The translations under genes and the position numbers were made by a program. Shown piece after piece: positions 1-8,965 of a stretch of 64,000 bases of DNA; position 1 is the stretch's first letter; every line of letters begins with the position of its first letter. Below the pieces are notes generated by a model. The model made no database searches and had not been told where the DNA came from. It was given only the letters and a program-made list of their open reading frames with translations. Source of the stretch: JANMZO01 sp963763135. GTDB taxonomy: Bacteria; Actinomycetota; Acidimicrobiia; Acidimicrobiales; JANYDT01. The DNA lies in the NCBI GenBank assembly GCA_963763135.1, contig CAVXNJ010000001.1:439333-503332 (forward strand), given 5' to 3'.

Positions 1-441
1 CGGAGTGTTGTTGCGCGCATTGTTGATGAGGTCTTCGGCTGACTGGCCTGCGTCGTCGGCCTTACCGAACAACGAGTACACCGCGCCGCCGACAAACTGG
101 AGGCCGACGCCGACGAGCATGTACAACGCGTCTTTCGGCACCACGCGAAATACCGTAAGTTCACGTATCGTCTCCGCTCGACGACGAGCGACGATGACGA
201 TGGTGGCAACGAGACCGAACCACAGCAACGGGAACTGAACGAGCACCGGCAGCAGACCGGTTTTCAGGTCTTTGGTCTTCGAATCGTAAAACGCCGCAAC
301 GACGACGAGTGATGCCAGAAGAAAGGACACGATCTGCCCGACGGCCGCCCCGGCCACACCGGTTGGTTTGCTGGAACCGTCGACGCCGGTCACCTCTGCC
401 GTTGCGCCCGGGTCGGTTGGCCCGCGGTTCGCTGCCGTCAT
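1..441 (-). CDS. membrane protein, N-terminal part only (possible CPBP protease)
   Basis: The frame opens at ATG 441, two bases after the stop of the DUF3499 gene, and leaves the window at base 1, so only about 147 residues are visible. After some 30 polar residues come hydrophobic helices (around VGQIVSFLLASLVVVAAF, then LLPVLVQFPLLWFGLVATIV), an Arg-rich loop and a third helix (LVGVGLQFVGGAVYSL). The last visible residues, SAEDLINNARNN, resemble the stretch before the catalytic Glu motif of CPBP intramembrane proteases, but that motif would lie beyond the edge, so the family is a guess. It probably belongs to the same operon as the three genes upstream. Confidence 0.5.
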   Translation of the reverse strand, partial: MTAANRGPTDPGATAEVTGVDGSSKPTGVAGAAVGQIVSFLLASLVVVAAFYDSKTKDLKTGLLPVLVQFPLLWFGLVATIVIVARRRAETIRELTVFRVVPKDALYMLVGVGLQFVGGAVYSLFGKADDAGQSAEDLINNARNNTP

Positions 442-443
442 GG

Positions 444-800
444 TCAGCCGGTGGAGCGTGACGTGTCGGTCGGTGCCGGCGCAGCGCCCACCGACCAGTT
501 CTGCAAGTCGGCCGAGCCGACGGCGGAGAGTGGCTGACGGCGCAACGTCCAGCCACGCGGCGGGACCAGATTCTCCAGATGCGTCCGGCAAAGGTCGTAC
601 CAGGCGGGGTGGCGCTCCTCGACGAGTTGCCCGACGAAGACCGTGGCGTTGCCGTAGTCGTAGCTCATCGAAACCGAGGCCAGAACAGAGCAACCCGGCT
701 TGGTGCAGCGACGCTCGGAGTTAGCGGCCGCTGCCAGGCGGGTGCTGGTCGGTGTGCGGTATTCGAATCGCTCGGCGAGGCGTTGCTCCATGCTCTCCAC
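444..800 (-). CDS. DUF3499 family protein
   Basis: A 118-residue protein. The conserved core runs from about residue 32: CTKPGC, then a short beta-rich stretch with SYDYGN, then YDLCRTHLENL and PPRGW. The paired Cys residues followed by a Cys-His pair suggest a small zinc-binding fold. This matches the actinobacterial DUF3499 family, whose function is unknown and which usually sits beside DUF5719 and large glycosyltransferase genes, exactly as here. The C-terminal 30 residues look disordered. It lies 61 bp after the DUF5719 gene and 2 bp before the next start, so one operon is likely. Confidence 0.85.
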   Translation of the reverse strand: MESMEQRLAERFEYRTPTSTRLAAAANSERRCTKPGCSVLASVSMSYDYGNATVFVGQLVEERHPAWYDLCRTHLENLVPPRGWTLRRQPLSAVGSADLQNWSVGAAPAPTDTSRSTG

Positions 801-861
801 GGTACCCAGCCGGCATGCGTGATCCGGTGATGGTCAGCACTGCGCGCGAGAATCCGATCGA

Positions 862-3135
862 TCAACCGAGATCGAGCGGGATGGCCATCGACGCCGACGT
901 CGACCCGGTCGCTTTCGTCGGTCGCGGGACGACGACTTTCGGAACCGCCGGGAGCGTTGTCGTCGTGACCGACGGGACCGTCGTGGTCGTGACCAGAGAT
1001 GTCGTCGTGACCAGAGTGGTAGTGGAAGCCAGAGATGTCGTGGTGGCCGAAGTCGTGGTGGAAGCCAGCGTTGTCGCGGTGGAAGCCAGCGTTGTCGCGG
1101 TGGAAGCGGGCGTTGTCGCGGTGGAAGCGGGCGTCGAGGGAGCGACCGATGCGGTGGTGAGCGACACTGCGGTCGTTGGAGCGGAAACTCCCGTCGACAC
1201 GGTGTGGTCGCGGCCGCGTCGTCGATGCCGGTGTGGTCGATGCGGTGCAGTCGCCGGCCGCGTCGTCGATGCCGGTGTGGTCGATGCCGGTGCAGTCGCC
1301 GAGCGTGTGGTCGACGGAACAGACGCTTGCAGGTCGAAGGAGCGGGCGGCATCTACGATCTCGACGCCGAGGCTGAACGATCGTCCAACACCGGAAAGAT
1401 GCAGTACGGCGTGTCTGGTTGACCCCAGCGCCGACGTGCTGTCAGCCGACCCCCCTTCATCGACGGTGCTGCTTACCGTGGTGTCGGCCGACGTGTCGGG
1501 CGGCGGCCCGGTGTCGGTTGCTCCGGCGTCTTCGTCGACGCCGGAATCGGCGTCGGGTGACAACAGGACGACGCTCTCATCCACGGTCGGAAGAACTGGC
1601 TGGTCGGGTCGACCCCCGGCGCTCGAAACCGACGATGCGGTCCGTTCCACGATGATCGGGGCACCCTCGGTCTCCACCAGCACCGACGATCCTTCGCCAA
1701 CCGCGGCGTAGTCGCCGATCCGCACGCCCAGGCGGCCACCGGCCGAGAGCAGAACCCGCTGTAGCCCCGGAATGGCGGACGTCGTCCCGTTGGAAACGAT
1801 CGACACGGTCACCGCAGCGTCAGTGTCGGTCGGGTTGAGAAACGCCAATCGGTCGTCGCGTTTCGTCGTCGCCAGGGCGTCGGCCACCAACCATCGACTC
1901 GCGATCCGACGGGCACCCATCGTGATGGCCAGACCCGACCGCAGGGAGCTCGTGGCGGTGAGGGTCCGACTCACGACCAACGTGGGTTCATCGGTGGCGA
2001 CCACCACGCTGTAGCCGACGTCAATCGGCACCCGGCTTTCGTCGGCGGTCACGAGCTCGGTTTGGGAGAGCGCCGGAATGTCGAGATCGAACGGCTCTGA
2101 TTCCGCGCCGTCGATAAGGAAGTCGACCTGCGCGGTGACGTCTTTGTCGGTCGGGTTGTAGAGCACGTAGCGCTCTTTGAGTCGATTGGTCGTGCGGCCG
2201 TTCGGGAAATACCACGAAGCACCGAGCGACGGCGAACCCACGACGAGGGCCATGCGGCCCGGATCGCCGTCACGGCGTTGCACCTGCTCCGACACCAGTC
2301 GGCCGACCCGGGCCTGCACCGAGGTCGAAACAATGGATCGTCTGCGTACATATGATCCCAGATCGATCGAGGCGACCGAGTTACGGGCCACGACAAATCC
2401 CTGGAGGGCGGCTGGCTGGGCGGGACCCTGGTCGGTCGCAAAACTGAGGTCGACGATCGCGTCTTCGCCAAACGGATTGAACAGTGAGAGTTCCGATGAC
2501 GATCCGAGTTCCGTCTCGCCGTCAGCGAAGTACCAACTCGTCGCAGCCGATGACGAGCAGGGTGCGATCGAGCTCAACCCGTTCTGCACGATCCGGTGAT
2601 CGACGGCGATACCGCCGCGATCGAGTTCAACCAGGGCGGCCACATGCTTGGCCACAACCGTCGCGCGGGCCGAACTGGTGCGCTGCGATTTCGCGGGTAC
2701 GTCAACTTCAACCGCCTGTCGCTCCCCGCCGTCGCCGTAGAACGTGACCGTTCCCTTGGTTTCCACGTCGGTCGGGTTGGCAATGGTGATGACGAGGTCG
2801 TCTTTGGTGTCGGTCAATGAACCACCGGCACAGAACCACGTCGAAAGCGACGTGGTTGGATCGGTGGCGACGGGGCCAATCAGGCTGCTCGATGGTTTCG
2901 ACAGCTCCCGAGTGCTCCGGTGGACGAAACGGTCCACCGCCGCCATGGCGCCTACCGATCCGACGATCACCGCAAGGGCGATAACGCGCACCGGCAAGCG
3001 GCGACGCCGTGATGCCGGTTCCGGCGCGGGCACCGGCGCGGGCGCCGGATTGGTGATTGTCGGTTCGGGTCGATCGGCGTGTTCAGCTGACGCTGCTTTC
3101 GGCGATGCGGACTCGTCACTTCCCTTTGTCATCAC
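862..3135 (-). CDS. DUF5719 family membrane-anchored extracellular protein
   Basis: A 757-residue protein with a proline-rich cytosolic start, one transmembrane helix near residues 50-65 (VIALAVIVGSVGAMAAV), and an extracytoplasmic part built from repeated beta modules with the pattern SWYFADG / NPTDxDA. This fits DUF5719, an uncharacterised actinobacterial envelope family encoded between a membrane GT2 and DUF3499. The C-terminal 200 residues are Thr/Ser/Ala/Pro rich and made by tandem repeats (18-bp units near 1060-1135, about 44-bp units near 1208-1310). Inside the latter, two units each lack one C (near 1212 and 1243) compared with their copies, which turns about 11 Thr/Ala-type residues into a His/Arg island. 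The start overlaps the upstream gene by 20 bp. Confidence 0.8.
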   Translation of the reverse strand: MMTKGSDESASPKAASAEHADRPEPTITNPAPAPVPAPEPASRRRRLPVRVIALAVIVGSVGAMAAVDRFVHRSTRELSKPSSSLIGPVATDPTTSLSTWFCAGGSLTDTKDDLVITIANPTDVETKGTVTFYGDGGERQAVEVDVPAKSQRTSSARATVVAKHVAALVELDRGGIAVDHRIVQNGLSSIAPCSSSAATSWYFADGETELGSSSELSLFNPFGEDAIVDLSFATDQGPAQPAALQGFVVARNSVASIDLGSYVRRRSIVSTSVQARVGRLVSEQVQRRDGDPGRMALVVGSPSLGASWYFPNGRTTNRLKERYVLYNPTDKDVTAQVDFLIDGAESEPFDLDIPALSQTELVTADESRVPIDVGYSVVVATDEPTLVVSRTLTATSSLRSGLAITMGARRIASRWLVADALATTKRDDRLAFLNPTDTDAAVTVSIVSNGTTSAIPGLQRVLLSAGGRLGVRIGDYAAVGEGSSVLVETEGAPIIVERTASSVSSAGGRPDQPVLPTVDESVVLLSPDADSGVDEDAGATDTGPPPDTSADTTVSSTVDEGGSADSTSALGSTRHAVLHLSGVGRSFSLGVEIVDAARSFDLQASVPSTTRSATAPASTTPASTTRPATAPHRPHRHRRRGRDHTVSTGVSAPTTAVSLTTASVAPSTPASTATTPASTATTLASTATTLASTTTSATTTSLASTTTLVTTTSLVTTTTVPSVTTTTLPAVPKVVVPRPTKATGSTSASMAIPLDLG
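1060..1310. repeat. minisatellites inside the DUF5719 coding region
   Basis: About four 18-bp units (core GGAAGCCAGCGTTGTCGCGG on the plus strand) occupy 1060-1135, and two longer units of about 44 bp, starting near 1208 and 1251, follow. Both encode the Thr/Ala-rich tail of the minus-strand gene. Copy comparison exposes two single-C losses near 1212 and 1243. Confidence 0.8.
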
Positions 3136-6100
3136 GTTCCTCGCGACGACGACTCCAGGTTTCCCAGAGTGCGTCGGCCATTGTTGTTTCGCTCAAGTCG
3201 TCGGGGCCGGCGTCGCCGGTGCCGGATCGCGCTGCCCGGGTCGACTCGGATGGATCGGGTGCTCCACGGGGTGTCGCCCGTCGCTCGGTGGAAGTGGGCT
3301 CGGAGTCGACCGCCTGACCGGCCGGATCCAAAGGCTTTCCGCCGCTGGAGTCGTTTGCTTTCGGAGCTCGGGTGCTGACCGGCCGTCGGACCGGTGTACT
3401 CCGTTGAACCTCCGTAACCGGGCGACGGAGGGTCGCGGTTCGGGCCCTCGGCCCTTGATCGAAGGCTGATTCCGAGTCGAGGTCGCCGTCGTCGAGACCA
3501 TCAGCATCGAAGCCGAGTGATTCGCCAAAATCAGCCGTCGGGTTTCCGGAGTCTTCAATTCGTTCAACGGCCAACAGACGCGATTCCCGCGAGCGCCTAC
3601 GACGACGACGCGTCCTCAACAAACTAAGTAGACATACAAACCAGAGGACACCTTCCACGGCCCGAACGGCCCGGCGGGCCGGTGGCGAGTCATAGGCGAG
3701 CGACACAACGTCGGCATTGCTGTTGGATCCGATCGCCGGGGCACCGTCGGTGGCCCGCACGCCGGTGGCCGCGAAAGCCATCGTGCCCGTGGCAAGACGG
3801 ATCGGCGAGGGATCGAGGGTTGCACCGTCGGCATGCCATCGATCATCGGCCGAGACAGACACGGTCAACGTTGAAATGGGAGGGACGCGGCCACGAAGTT
3901 CCGTGCCCGGCACCACATCATTGCGGCGCGCTTCGGCATCGTTCAGGGCCTGCTTCGGATCGTTCAACGCCGCCGTGGCGTCGTCGCTCAGTTGGGCCTC
4001 ACTTCGACTCGACAGCAGTACGGGCTGCGCTCCGGCAAGGTCGATCGAGACCCGGTCGCCGACGACTTCGGGTCGAGCCGGAACTGCGGCGTACGTCGGG
4101 ACCCACTTCATGTTCTCGAGCAGCAACGCTCCGGGTGCGATCTCCAGCTGGCGCAGGTCGAGCTGGTCGAGCATCGCCGCACGGAAGTCCTGCGGGATCG
4201 CACTCAGCGGGCCACCTTCCCAGGGCCGTTCCAGAACGACGATGTAGCGGATGGCGTAGGGCGCGAGCGACGCACCGAGGCGGGCGGTCTTGCGGTCTCG
4301 TGCGTCGCGTAGGAACCCCATCACCTGGCTGAGCGCCGGAGTCGAGCGGGCGCCGTACATCCCAAGGGCCGACGGCAGTCCGTCGTCGGAGGTCGTGAAC
4401 GCCAGGTCGGCGCCGATGCGCCACGAGGCCGCGGGAAGCACCTTGGGGCTCCCGAGCCACGCCACGCGGAAATCGCCGTCGGCGGCCTGGTCGTTCAGCC
4501 ATCGGAGATCGGTGGCCATGGTGCGCTCCGGAAGATTCCACCGACCGGAACCCACGCTCGTCAGCACCGGAACGAGCACGAGGAACACTCCTGCGATCGC
4601 CGCACCGCCGAGCCACTGGCGCCAACCGAAACTGCGGCTCCGGGCATCTCGCGCCACACCGGCGAGGCCGAGCCCACCGGCCAGTGCGAGCCCGAGAGCC
4701 ACCGGCACGAGCATCGTGTGCTCGTTGGGAACCAGTACCGGGAGCCACTGCCGACCCGTTGCCCAAAGGACGAGGATCGTGACGATCACCATCGTCCACG
4801 CCCGGACGGCATTGCGGAACCGGGCGTCGTCGGCGACGAACAGTGGAAGCGCAGCGAGCACGGCGAAGGCCCAGCTGCTCGGACTGCGTCCGATGGGTCC
4901 GGCGGCCATCCGAAAGAGATCGGCCAATCGAAGGGTGGAGTAGCCCGCCTGGTCCCCGCCGGTCAGGAGCGCAAGGTGCGACTTCGATCCGAGCAGCATG
5001 TCGACGAGCCAAGGCGCCAGCAGAAGGGCGACTCCGAGCAGTGCGGTCGAAAACCTCCTCGCCAACAACTTGGCGTGCGACGCGGTGCCGGCGAGCACCG
5101 AGCCCACCGACCAACCCAGGACCACCACCGCGACAAGCGGAAGAAGCGACGGCGCAAGGGCCACACTCATGGCGAGAGGTACGCCGAGGAACACGACGTC
5201 GCTCGCTATGGCACCGAAACGGGTATTCGATGCCGCCGTCCGGCGACGGAGCAATCGATGAAGGATCCACGGAAGAAGTCCGTACGCCACGAGCGCATCG
5301 AAGCGACCGGCGACCAACCCGTCGTAGAACACCGGTGTGAGGAGATAGATCGCCGTCGCCATGATCTTGGCGGACAATTCCCCGTTCGGCGGATCGTCAA
5401 TTTCGTCGGTGTCGTCAGTTCCGGCGACCTGGGCGTCGAGCATGCCCGGAACCGCGGCCACACCGAGCGCCAGCGTCTCCACGGTGACGGGGGTCGGGCG
5501 GTGGGAGTTCTCGTCGGAACCGGAGCGGGTCAGATGATTCGACGAAAGGAGATTTGCGAGGCGCCACATACCGAGCGCCCCAAGCGGAAAGAGGCCGAGG
5601 GTCACCGCCGTTTGCGCAAGTGCCGGTTTCCCGAAGAACGCGAGCGTCATGCCGGCGAGGAGGAACGTCCCGGGCGGTGCCGGTGCGCTGATGCCGAGGC
5701 CGCTTGAACGCCATTCGGAGAATGAGGCGCCAAGGAGGCCTCGAACGCTGGGCCATGGAGCAAACTGCCCCACGCTCGGGATGCCGTTTCTGAGGAGCCA
5801 ACGACTACCTACGACGGTCAGCACGCTGAACGCAAAGAATCCGGCAACGACGGTTCTTCCCAGTCGACTCCGACCGGCCACCACCCGCTCGGCCGCATTC
5901 CAGACAATCGCCCCTTCGGTTGTGACATCGGCGCGGATCGATGCTCGCGCTCGTGCCCCCAGGGGTTGGAACGACGCCAACATTTCCTTGTCACCGACCA
6001 CGCGCACCGCCTGCACGGCTTTGCGCTGCTTTCGGATAGACCCGATACTGCGGAGAACGATCCGCCACGGGCCGAGTCGGATGCCGGGAACGCGTCGCCC

Positions 6101-7066
6101 CGGGGTCACCAGATGCAGGAGCGACTGCATGAAGAGCACGATCACCACGAAGGGCAGCCGGACGGCGCTCGCGGTGGTGATCATCGTCCGGATGCGGTTT
6201 GCCTCTCGGCTGAGGTAGATCTGGCGGGCGACAAACGCGTCGGATGCGCGTCCCTTTTGGGCACTCCCCGCATGACCGTTACCGGCTTGAGCACCGCCGG
6301 CGTGAACGCTGCCGTGTGCGGAACCGAGGTGCGCGACACGGGCCATCGGTTGCACGGAAATCGCGAAGCCCAGTTGCTTCATTCGCCACGAGAGGTCGAC
6401 GTCTTCGCCGAGGTCGGGCCCGAAGAGGGGTTCATGGCCCGACAACTCCGACACCGATCCGAGGACCGTAGGCGCGTTGGTTCCGCGATCGAACCCGCCC
6501 GCCGCTCGGAGTTTCTCCGCGTTGACCAGCACTGCGGCGCCCGGTGCGTGGTTGATTTCGTGGACGCCATCGTGCTGTCCCTGGTCAAGCTCCAACGCTT
6601 CGACCACCGCCACGGGACTACCGATGCGGTCGAGGTTGGAACCGAGCGACAAAAGGCGGTCATGCGCGTTCCAGGCCACGATCTTCGGAGCGACCATCGC
6701 GGCTCCGCTGCGCCGGGCTTCGGCGGCGAGGAGACGCACGGCGTCGGGCGCCAGGGCGACGTCGTCGTGGCAGAACAGCAGAAACTCGGCCCCTTGGACC
6801 ATTGACAGGCTCTCGTTGGCTGCGGCCGCGAAGCCGTGCGGCTTGTCGAAGCGCCGGACGAAGGCCGACGGCACGACGTGAGCAACCCGGGAGGTGACCG
6901 GCTCAGCGGACCCGTCGTCGAGAACCAGAATCGGCAACGAAGCCAGGTCCTGGGCCGCCAATGATGCCAGCGTGTCTTCGAACGAAGGCCCGGGGTTGCG
7001 GGTAACAACGACCGCAACGACCGTAATTGGGCTCGTCTCCATCGGGTCTTGAGGGTAGTCCGCCAA
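3116..7066 (-). CDS. giant GT2 glycosyltransferase with polytopic membrane domain
   Basis: A 1316-residue protein. Residues 12-290 form a family 2 glycosyltransferase domain: TVVAVVVTRNPG start, LVLDDGS nucleotide-sugar motif, CHDDVAL metal-binding acidic pair, and EDVDLSWRMKQLGF acceptor-site motif. From about residue 300 there are more than ten hydrophobic helices up to about residue 880, then an extracytoplasmic domain, one helix (VEGVLWFVCLLSLL) and a charged disordered tail. This architecture is known in actinobacteria next to DUF5719 and DUF3499; a role in envelope glycan synthesis is inferred and the sugar is unknown. It is the first gene of a minus-strand operon. METSPITVV, eight residues in, is an alternative start. 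Confidence 0.85.
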   Translation of the reverse strand: MADYPQDPMETSPITVVAVVVTRNPGPSFEDTLASLAAQDLASLPILVLDDGSAEPVTSRVAHVVPSAFVRRFDKPHGFAAAANESLSMVQGAEFLLFCHDDVALAPDAVRLLAAEARRSGAAMVAPKIVAWNAHDRLLSLGSNLDRIGSPVAVVEALELDQGQHDGVHEINHAPGAAVLVNAEKLRAAGGFDRGTNAPTVLGSVSELSGHEPLFGPDLGEDVDLSWRMKQLGFAISVQPMARVAHLGSAHGSVHAGGAQAGNGHAGSAQKGRASDAFVARQIYLSREANRIRTMITTASAVRLPFVVIVLFMQSLLHLVTPGRRVPGIRLGPWRIVLRSIGSIRKQRKAVQAVRVVGDKEMLASFQPLGARARASIRADVTTEGAIVWNAAERVVAGRSRLGRTVVAGFFAFSVLTVVGSRWLLRNGIPSVGQFAPWPSVRGLLGASFSEWRSSGLGISAPAPPGTFLLAGMTLAFFGKPALAQTAVTLGLFPLGALGMWRLANLLSSNHLTRSGSDENSHRPTPVTVETLALGVAAVPGMLDAQVAGTDDTDEIDDPPNGELSAKIMATAIYLLTPVFYDGLVAGRFDALVAYGLLPWILHRLLRRRTAASNTRFGAIASDVVFLGVPLAMSVALAPSLLPLVAVVVLGWSVGSVLAGTASHAKLLARRFSTALLGVALLLAPWLVDMLLGSKSHLALLTGGDQAGYSTLRLADLFRMAAGPIGRSPSSWAFAVLAALPLFVADDARFRNAVRAWTMVIVTILVLWATGRQWLPVLVPNEHTMLVPVALGLALAGGLGLAGVARDARSRSFGWRQWLGGAAIAGVFLVLVPVLTSVGSGRWNLPERTMATDLRWLNDQAADGDFRVAWLGSPKVLPAASWRIGADLAFTTSDDGLPSALGMYGARSTPALSQVMGFLRDARDRKTARLGASLAPYAIRYIVVLERPWEGGPLSAIPQDFRAAMLDQLDLRQLEIAPGALLLENMKWVPTYAAVPARPEVVGDRVSIDLAGAQPVLLSSRSEAQLSDDATAALNDPKQALNDAEARRNDVVPGTELRGRVPPISTLTVSVSADDRWHADGATLDPSPIRLATGTMAFAATGVRATDGAPAIGSNSNADVVSLAYDSPPARRAVRAVEGVLWFVCLLSLLRTRRRRRRSRESRLLAVERIEDSGNPTADFGESLGFDADGLDDGDLDSESAFDQGPRARTATLRRPVTEVQRSTPVRRPVSTRAPKANDSSGGKPLDPAGQAVDSEPTSTERRATPRGAPDPSESTRAARSGTGDAGPDDLSETTMADALWETWSRRREERDDKGK

Positions 7067-7210
7067 CCGCCCCTCCGAACGACAGTGGCCACCGGATGTA
7101 CTTGGCGGTGGGGTCGGCTCCCAGCGCTCGGTTCACCGCCGGACGCTCCTGTAGCCACTGTCACACCGAAAGTGCTTGCAATTGTTAGCAAATCACATCA
7201 TTATGTTTGC

Positions 7211-7723
7211 ATGTTTGAAAACCAGACCATCGACATGCAAGAAATCCGTTCCGTCCTCACTGATGCGGGCCACACCGCCGTCGGATTCGCCACCATGGCA
7301 GCCAAGAAGGCCAACGACGTTCGCCTCGACTTCTCTGATCGCTACGACGAGTCGCTCGTTGACTTCCGTCAGCAGGCCCTTGAAATCGTGAAGCGCGCCG
7401 AGTCCGTCCGCGTCGACGTCGAGGCCCGCGTGGAGCCCGTCGTCGCCAAGGTTGTCGACCGACTCCCGCAGCCCGCCCAGAAGCTCTTCCACGATGCCAC
7501 CGAGGCTGCGAAAGACCTTCAGAGCAAGTCCTACGAGTTCGTCGTGAAGACCCTCACCCCCGAGGCCAAGGCTAAGGCCGCCGCCCCGACCAAGAAGACC
7601 GCTCCCAAGGCTGCTGCGGCCAAGTCGCCTGCTGCCAAGAAGACGGTGGCCCGCAAGGCTGCTCCGGCCGCCAAGAAGGCCGCCCCGAAGCGCACCGCCA
7701 AAGCCGCCAAAGCCGCCGAGTAA
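7211..7723 (+). CDS. histone H1-like / HBHA-like Lys-Ala-rich protein
   Basis: A 170-residue protein starting at ATG 7211. Residues 15-115 are helical and acidic/amphipathic (an apolipoprotein- or phasin-like coiled coil), and the last 55 residues are a repeated Lys-Ala-Pro tail of the AAKK type. The layout resembles mycobacterial heparin-binding hemagglutinin and bacterial histone H1-like proteins: the basic tail binds polyanions (DNA or heparan sulfate) and the helical part oligomerises. Nothing in the sequence decides between nucleoid and surface roles; no signal peptide is present. It stands alone, with its own upstream AT-rich stretch and a strong hairpin downstream. Confidence 0.7.
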   Translation: MFENQTIDMQEIRSVLTDAGHTAVGFATMAAKKANDVRLDFSDRYDESLVDFRQQALEIVKRAESVRVDVEARVEPVVAKVVDRLPQPAQKLFHDATEAAKDLQSKSYEFVVKTLTPEAKAKAAAPTKKTAPKAAAAKSPAAKKTVARKAAPAAKKAAPKRTAKAAKAAE

Positions 7724-7832
7724 CACCTAAGCCGAAAACGGCCCGGTCTGCCTTCTTCGACATGATTCGATTCGGGCGACCCCGGTGAATATCTGACCGC
7801 GGTCGCGCCCCCCTCCGGATCGGCCCCAAAGA

Positions 7833-7862
7833 CATGAGGATCGACTTCGGTCGATCCTCATG
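7833..7862. terminator. bidirectional hairpin between convergent genes
   Basis: A perfect 13-bp stem (CATGAGGATCGAC at 7833-7845 against 7850-7862) is closed by a TTCG tetraloop. It lies between the ends of the histone-like gene (plus) and the SDR gene (minus). There is no T-run on either side, so termination is inferred from the stem and position. Confidence 0.75.
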
Positions 7863-7907
7863 CGCGTCTGCACCAGGCAAAGTTCCGGGGACAGTGCGCC
7901 CCGCCGA

Positions 7908-8813
7908 CTACACCGACAGATGTTCCCCGACGCGTTCGCGCCACCACTGGAGAGTTTCGGCCAGTGCCTCGTCGATGCCGTGGCACGGGACCCAGGACGT
8001 GTCGCTGCGTATCCGAGTGACGTCAGCCACGAGTTCGGGGATCTCACTCGGGCGGGCCAACGCGGCGTCGGTGGTCATGCGCATCGGGTACTTCGCCGCT
8101 GCGAGAAGCTTCTCGACGACGCTTTGCACCAGCGTGCCGACGCCGGATCCAACGTTGTAGATCTGGCCCGGAACTCCCTCGACCGCCAGGGTGCGGTATG
8201 CGCTGACGATGTCGCGGACGTTGCTGAAGTCTCGGATAGCCGACAGATTTCCGACGGTGATCTCGTCGTTGCCGTCGCGCTCGGCCTCCGCGATCCGCTT
8301 GGCCACGGCACTCACCAAAAAGCCGGGAGACTGCCCGGGACCGATGTGATTGAACGGTCGGGTGACGATGACCGGCAAGCCTCGGGCGCGCCACGTTTGC
8401 AGTGCCACCACTTCAGCCGCGGCCTTCGACGCCCCGTAGGGGTTCAACGGGGCCGGGATGCGGTCCTCGGCGACGGGGCATTCGTCGGCCGACACGGATC
8501 CGTAGACCTCCCCGGAGGACACGACGATCACCCGGGGCTTGTGTTCGAGGGACGCGGCGGCTTCGACCACATGCAGCGTTCCGACGGCGTTGACCGAAAA
8601 TGTCTCCGAGGAATCGCCCCACGAACGGTCCACGCTGGCCTGTCCGGCCAGGTGATAGATCACGTCAGGTCGGGAGTCGATGAACGATTGGCGGAGATTG
8701 TCCTTGTCGGCCAGGTCGATAAACGGCGCGACGATGTCGTCGCCGTTGCGACGCAGGAGTTCCTGCAGAAAGGTTCCGACGAATCCATCGCCACCGGTTA
8801 CGTAAGTGCGCAT
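7908..8813 (-). CDS. NAD(P)-dependent SDR, GDP-6-deoxy-hexulose reductase-like
   Basis: A 301-residue extended short-chain dehydrogenase. The Rossmann motif TGGDGFVG is at residues 6-13, LAGQASVDRSW follows the NAD-binding core, and the catalytic Tyr-Lys pair is in YGASK near residue 128. FNHIGPGQSPGFLVSAVAKRI matches the Rmd / GDP-mannose dehydratase branch that makes GDP-rhamnose or related deoxysugars. The protein therefore probably supplies an activated 6-deoxysugar to the glycosyltransferases encoded next to it. AAGGA lies about 7 nt before the ATG. A UDP-sugar epimerase role cannot be excluded. Confidence 0.8.
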   Translation of the reverse strand: MRTYVTGGDGFVGTFLQELLRRNGDDIVAPFIDLADKDNLRQSFIDSRPDVIYHLAGQASVDRSWGDSSETFSVNAVGTLHVVEAAASLEHKPRVIVVSSGEVYGSVSADECPVAEDRIPAPLNPYGASKAAAEVVALQTWRARGLPVIVTRPFNHIGPGQSPGFLVSAVAKRIAEAERDGNDEITVGNLSAIRDFSNVRDIVSAYRTLAVEGVPGQIYNVGSGVGTLVQSVVEKLLAAAKYPMRMTTDAALARPSEIPELVADVTRIRSDTSWVPCHGIDEALAETLQWWRERVGEHLSV

Positions 8814-8965
8814 GCGGAGTCCTTATCGGCGGATCGTGGTCGGCGCCGAAGCCTCAGTTTTCAGAAATGATCGGGAAGTACGTAGAGGTAACACCTGAAC
8901 GAGGGTATCCGGCCTGCGACGGGAACGGTGATCAGACTGGTTTGACGGGAACAGGAAAGCGGTGG

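Noticed and set aside
4718..6805. Long plus-strand frames across the giant GT2 gene
   Set aside because: They are Arg/His/Gly-rich shadows opposite a gene with clear domain motifs and typical GC-rich codon use.
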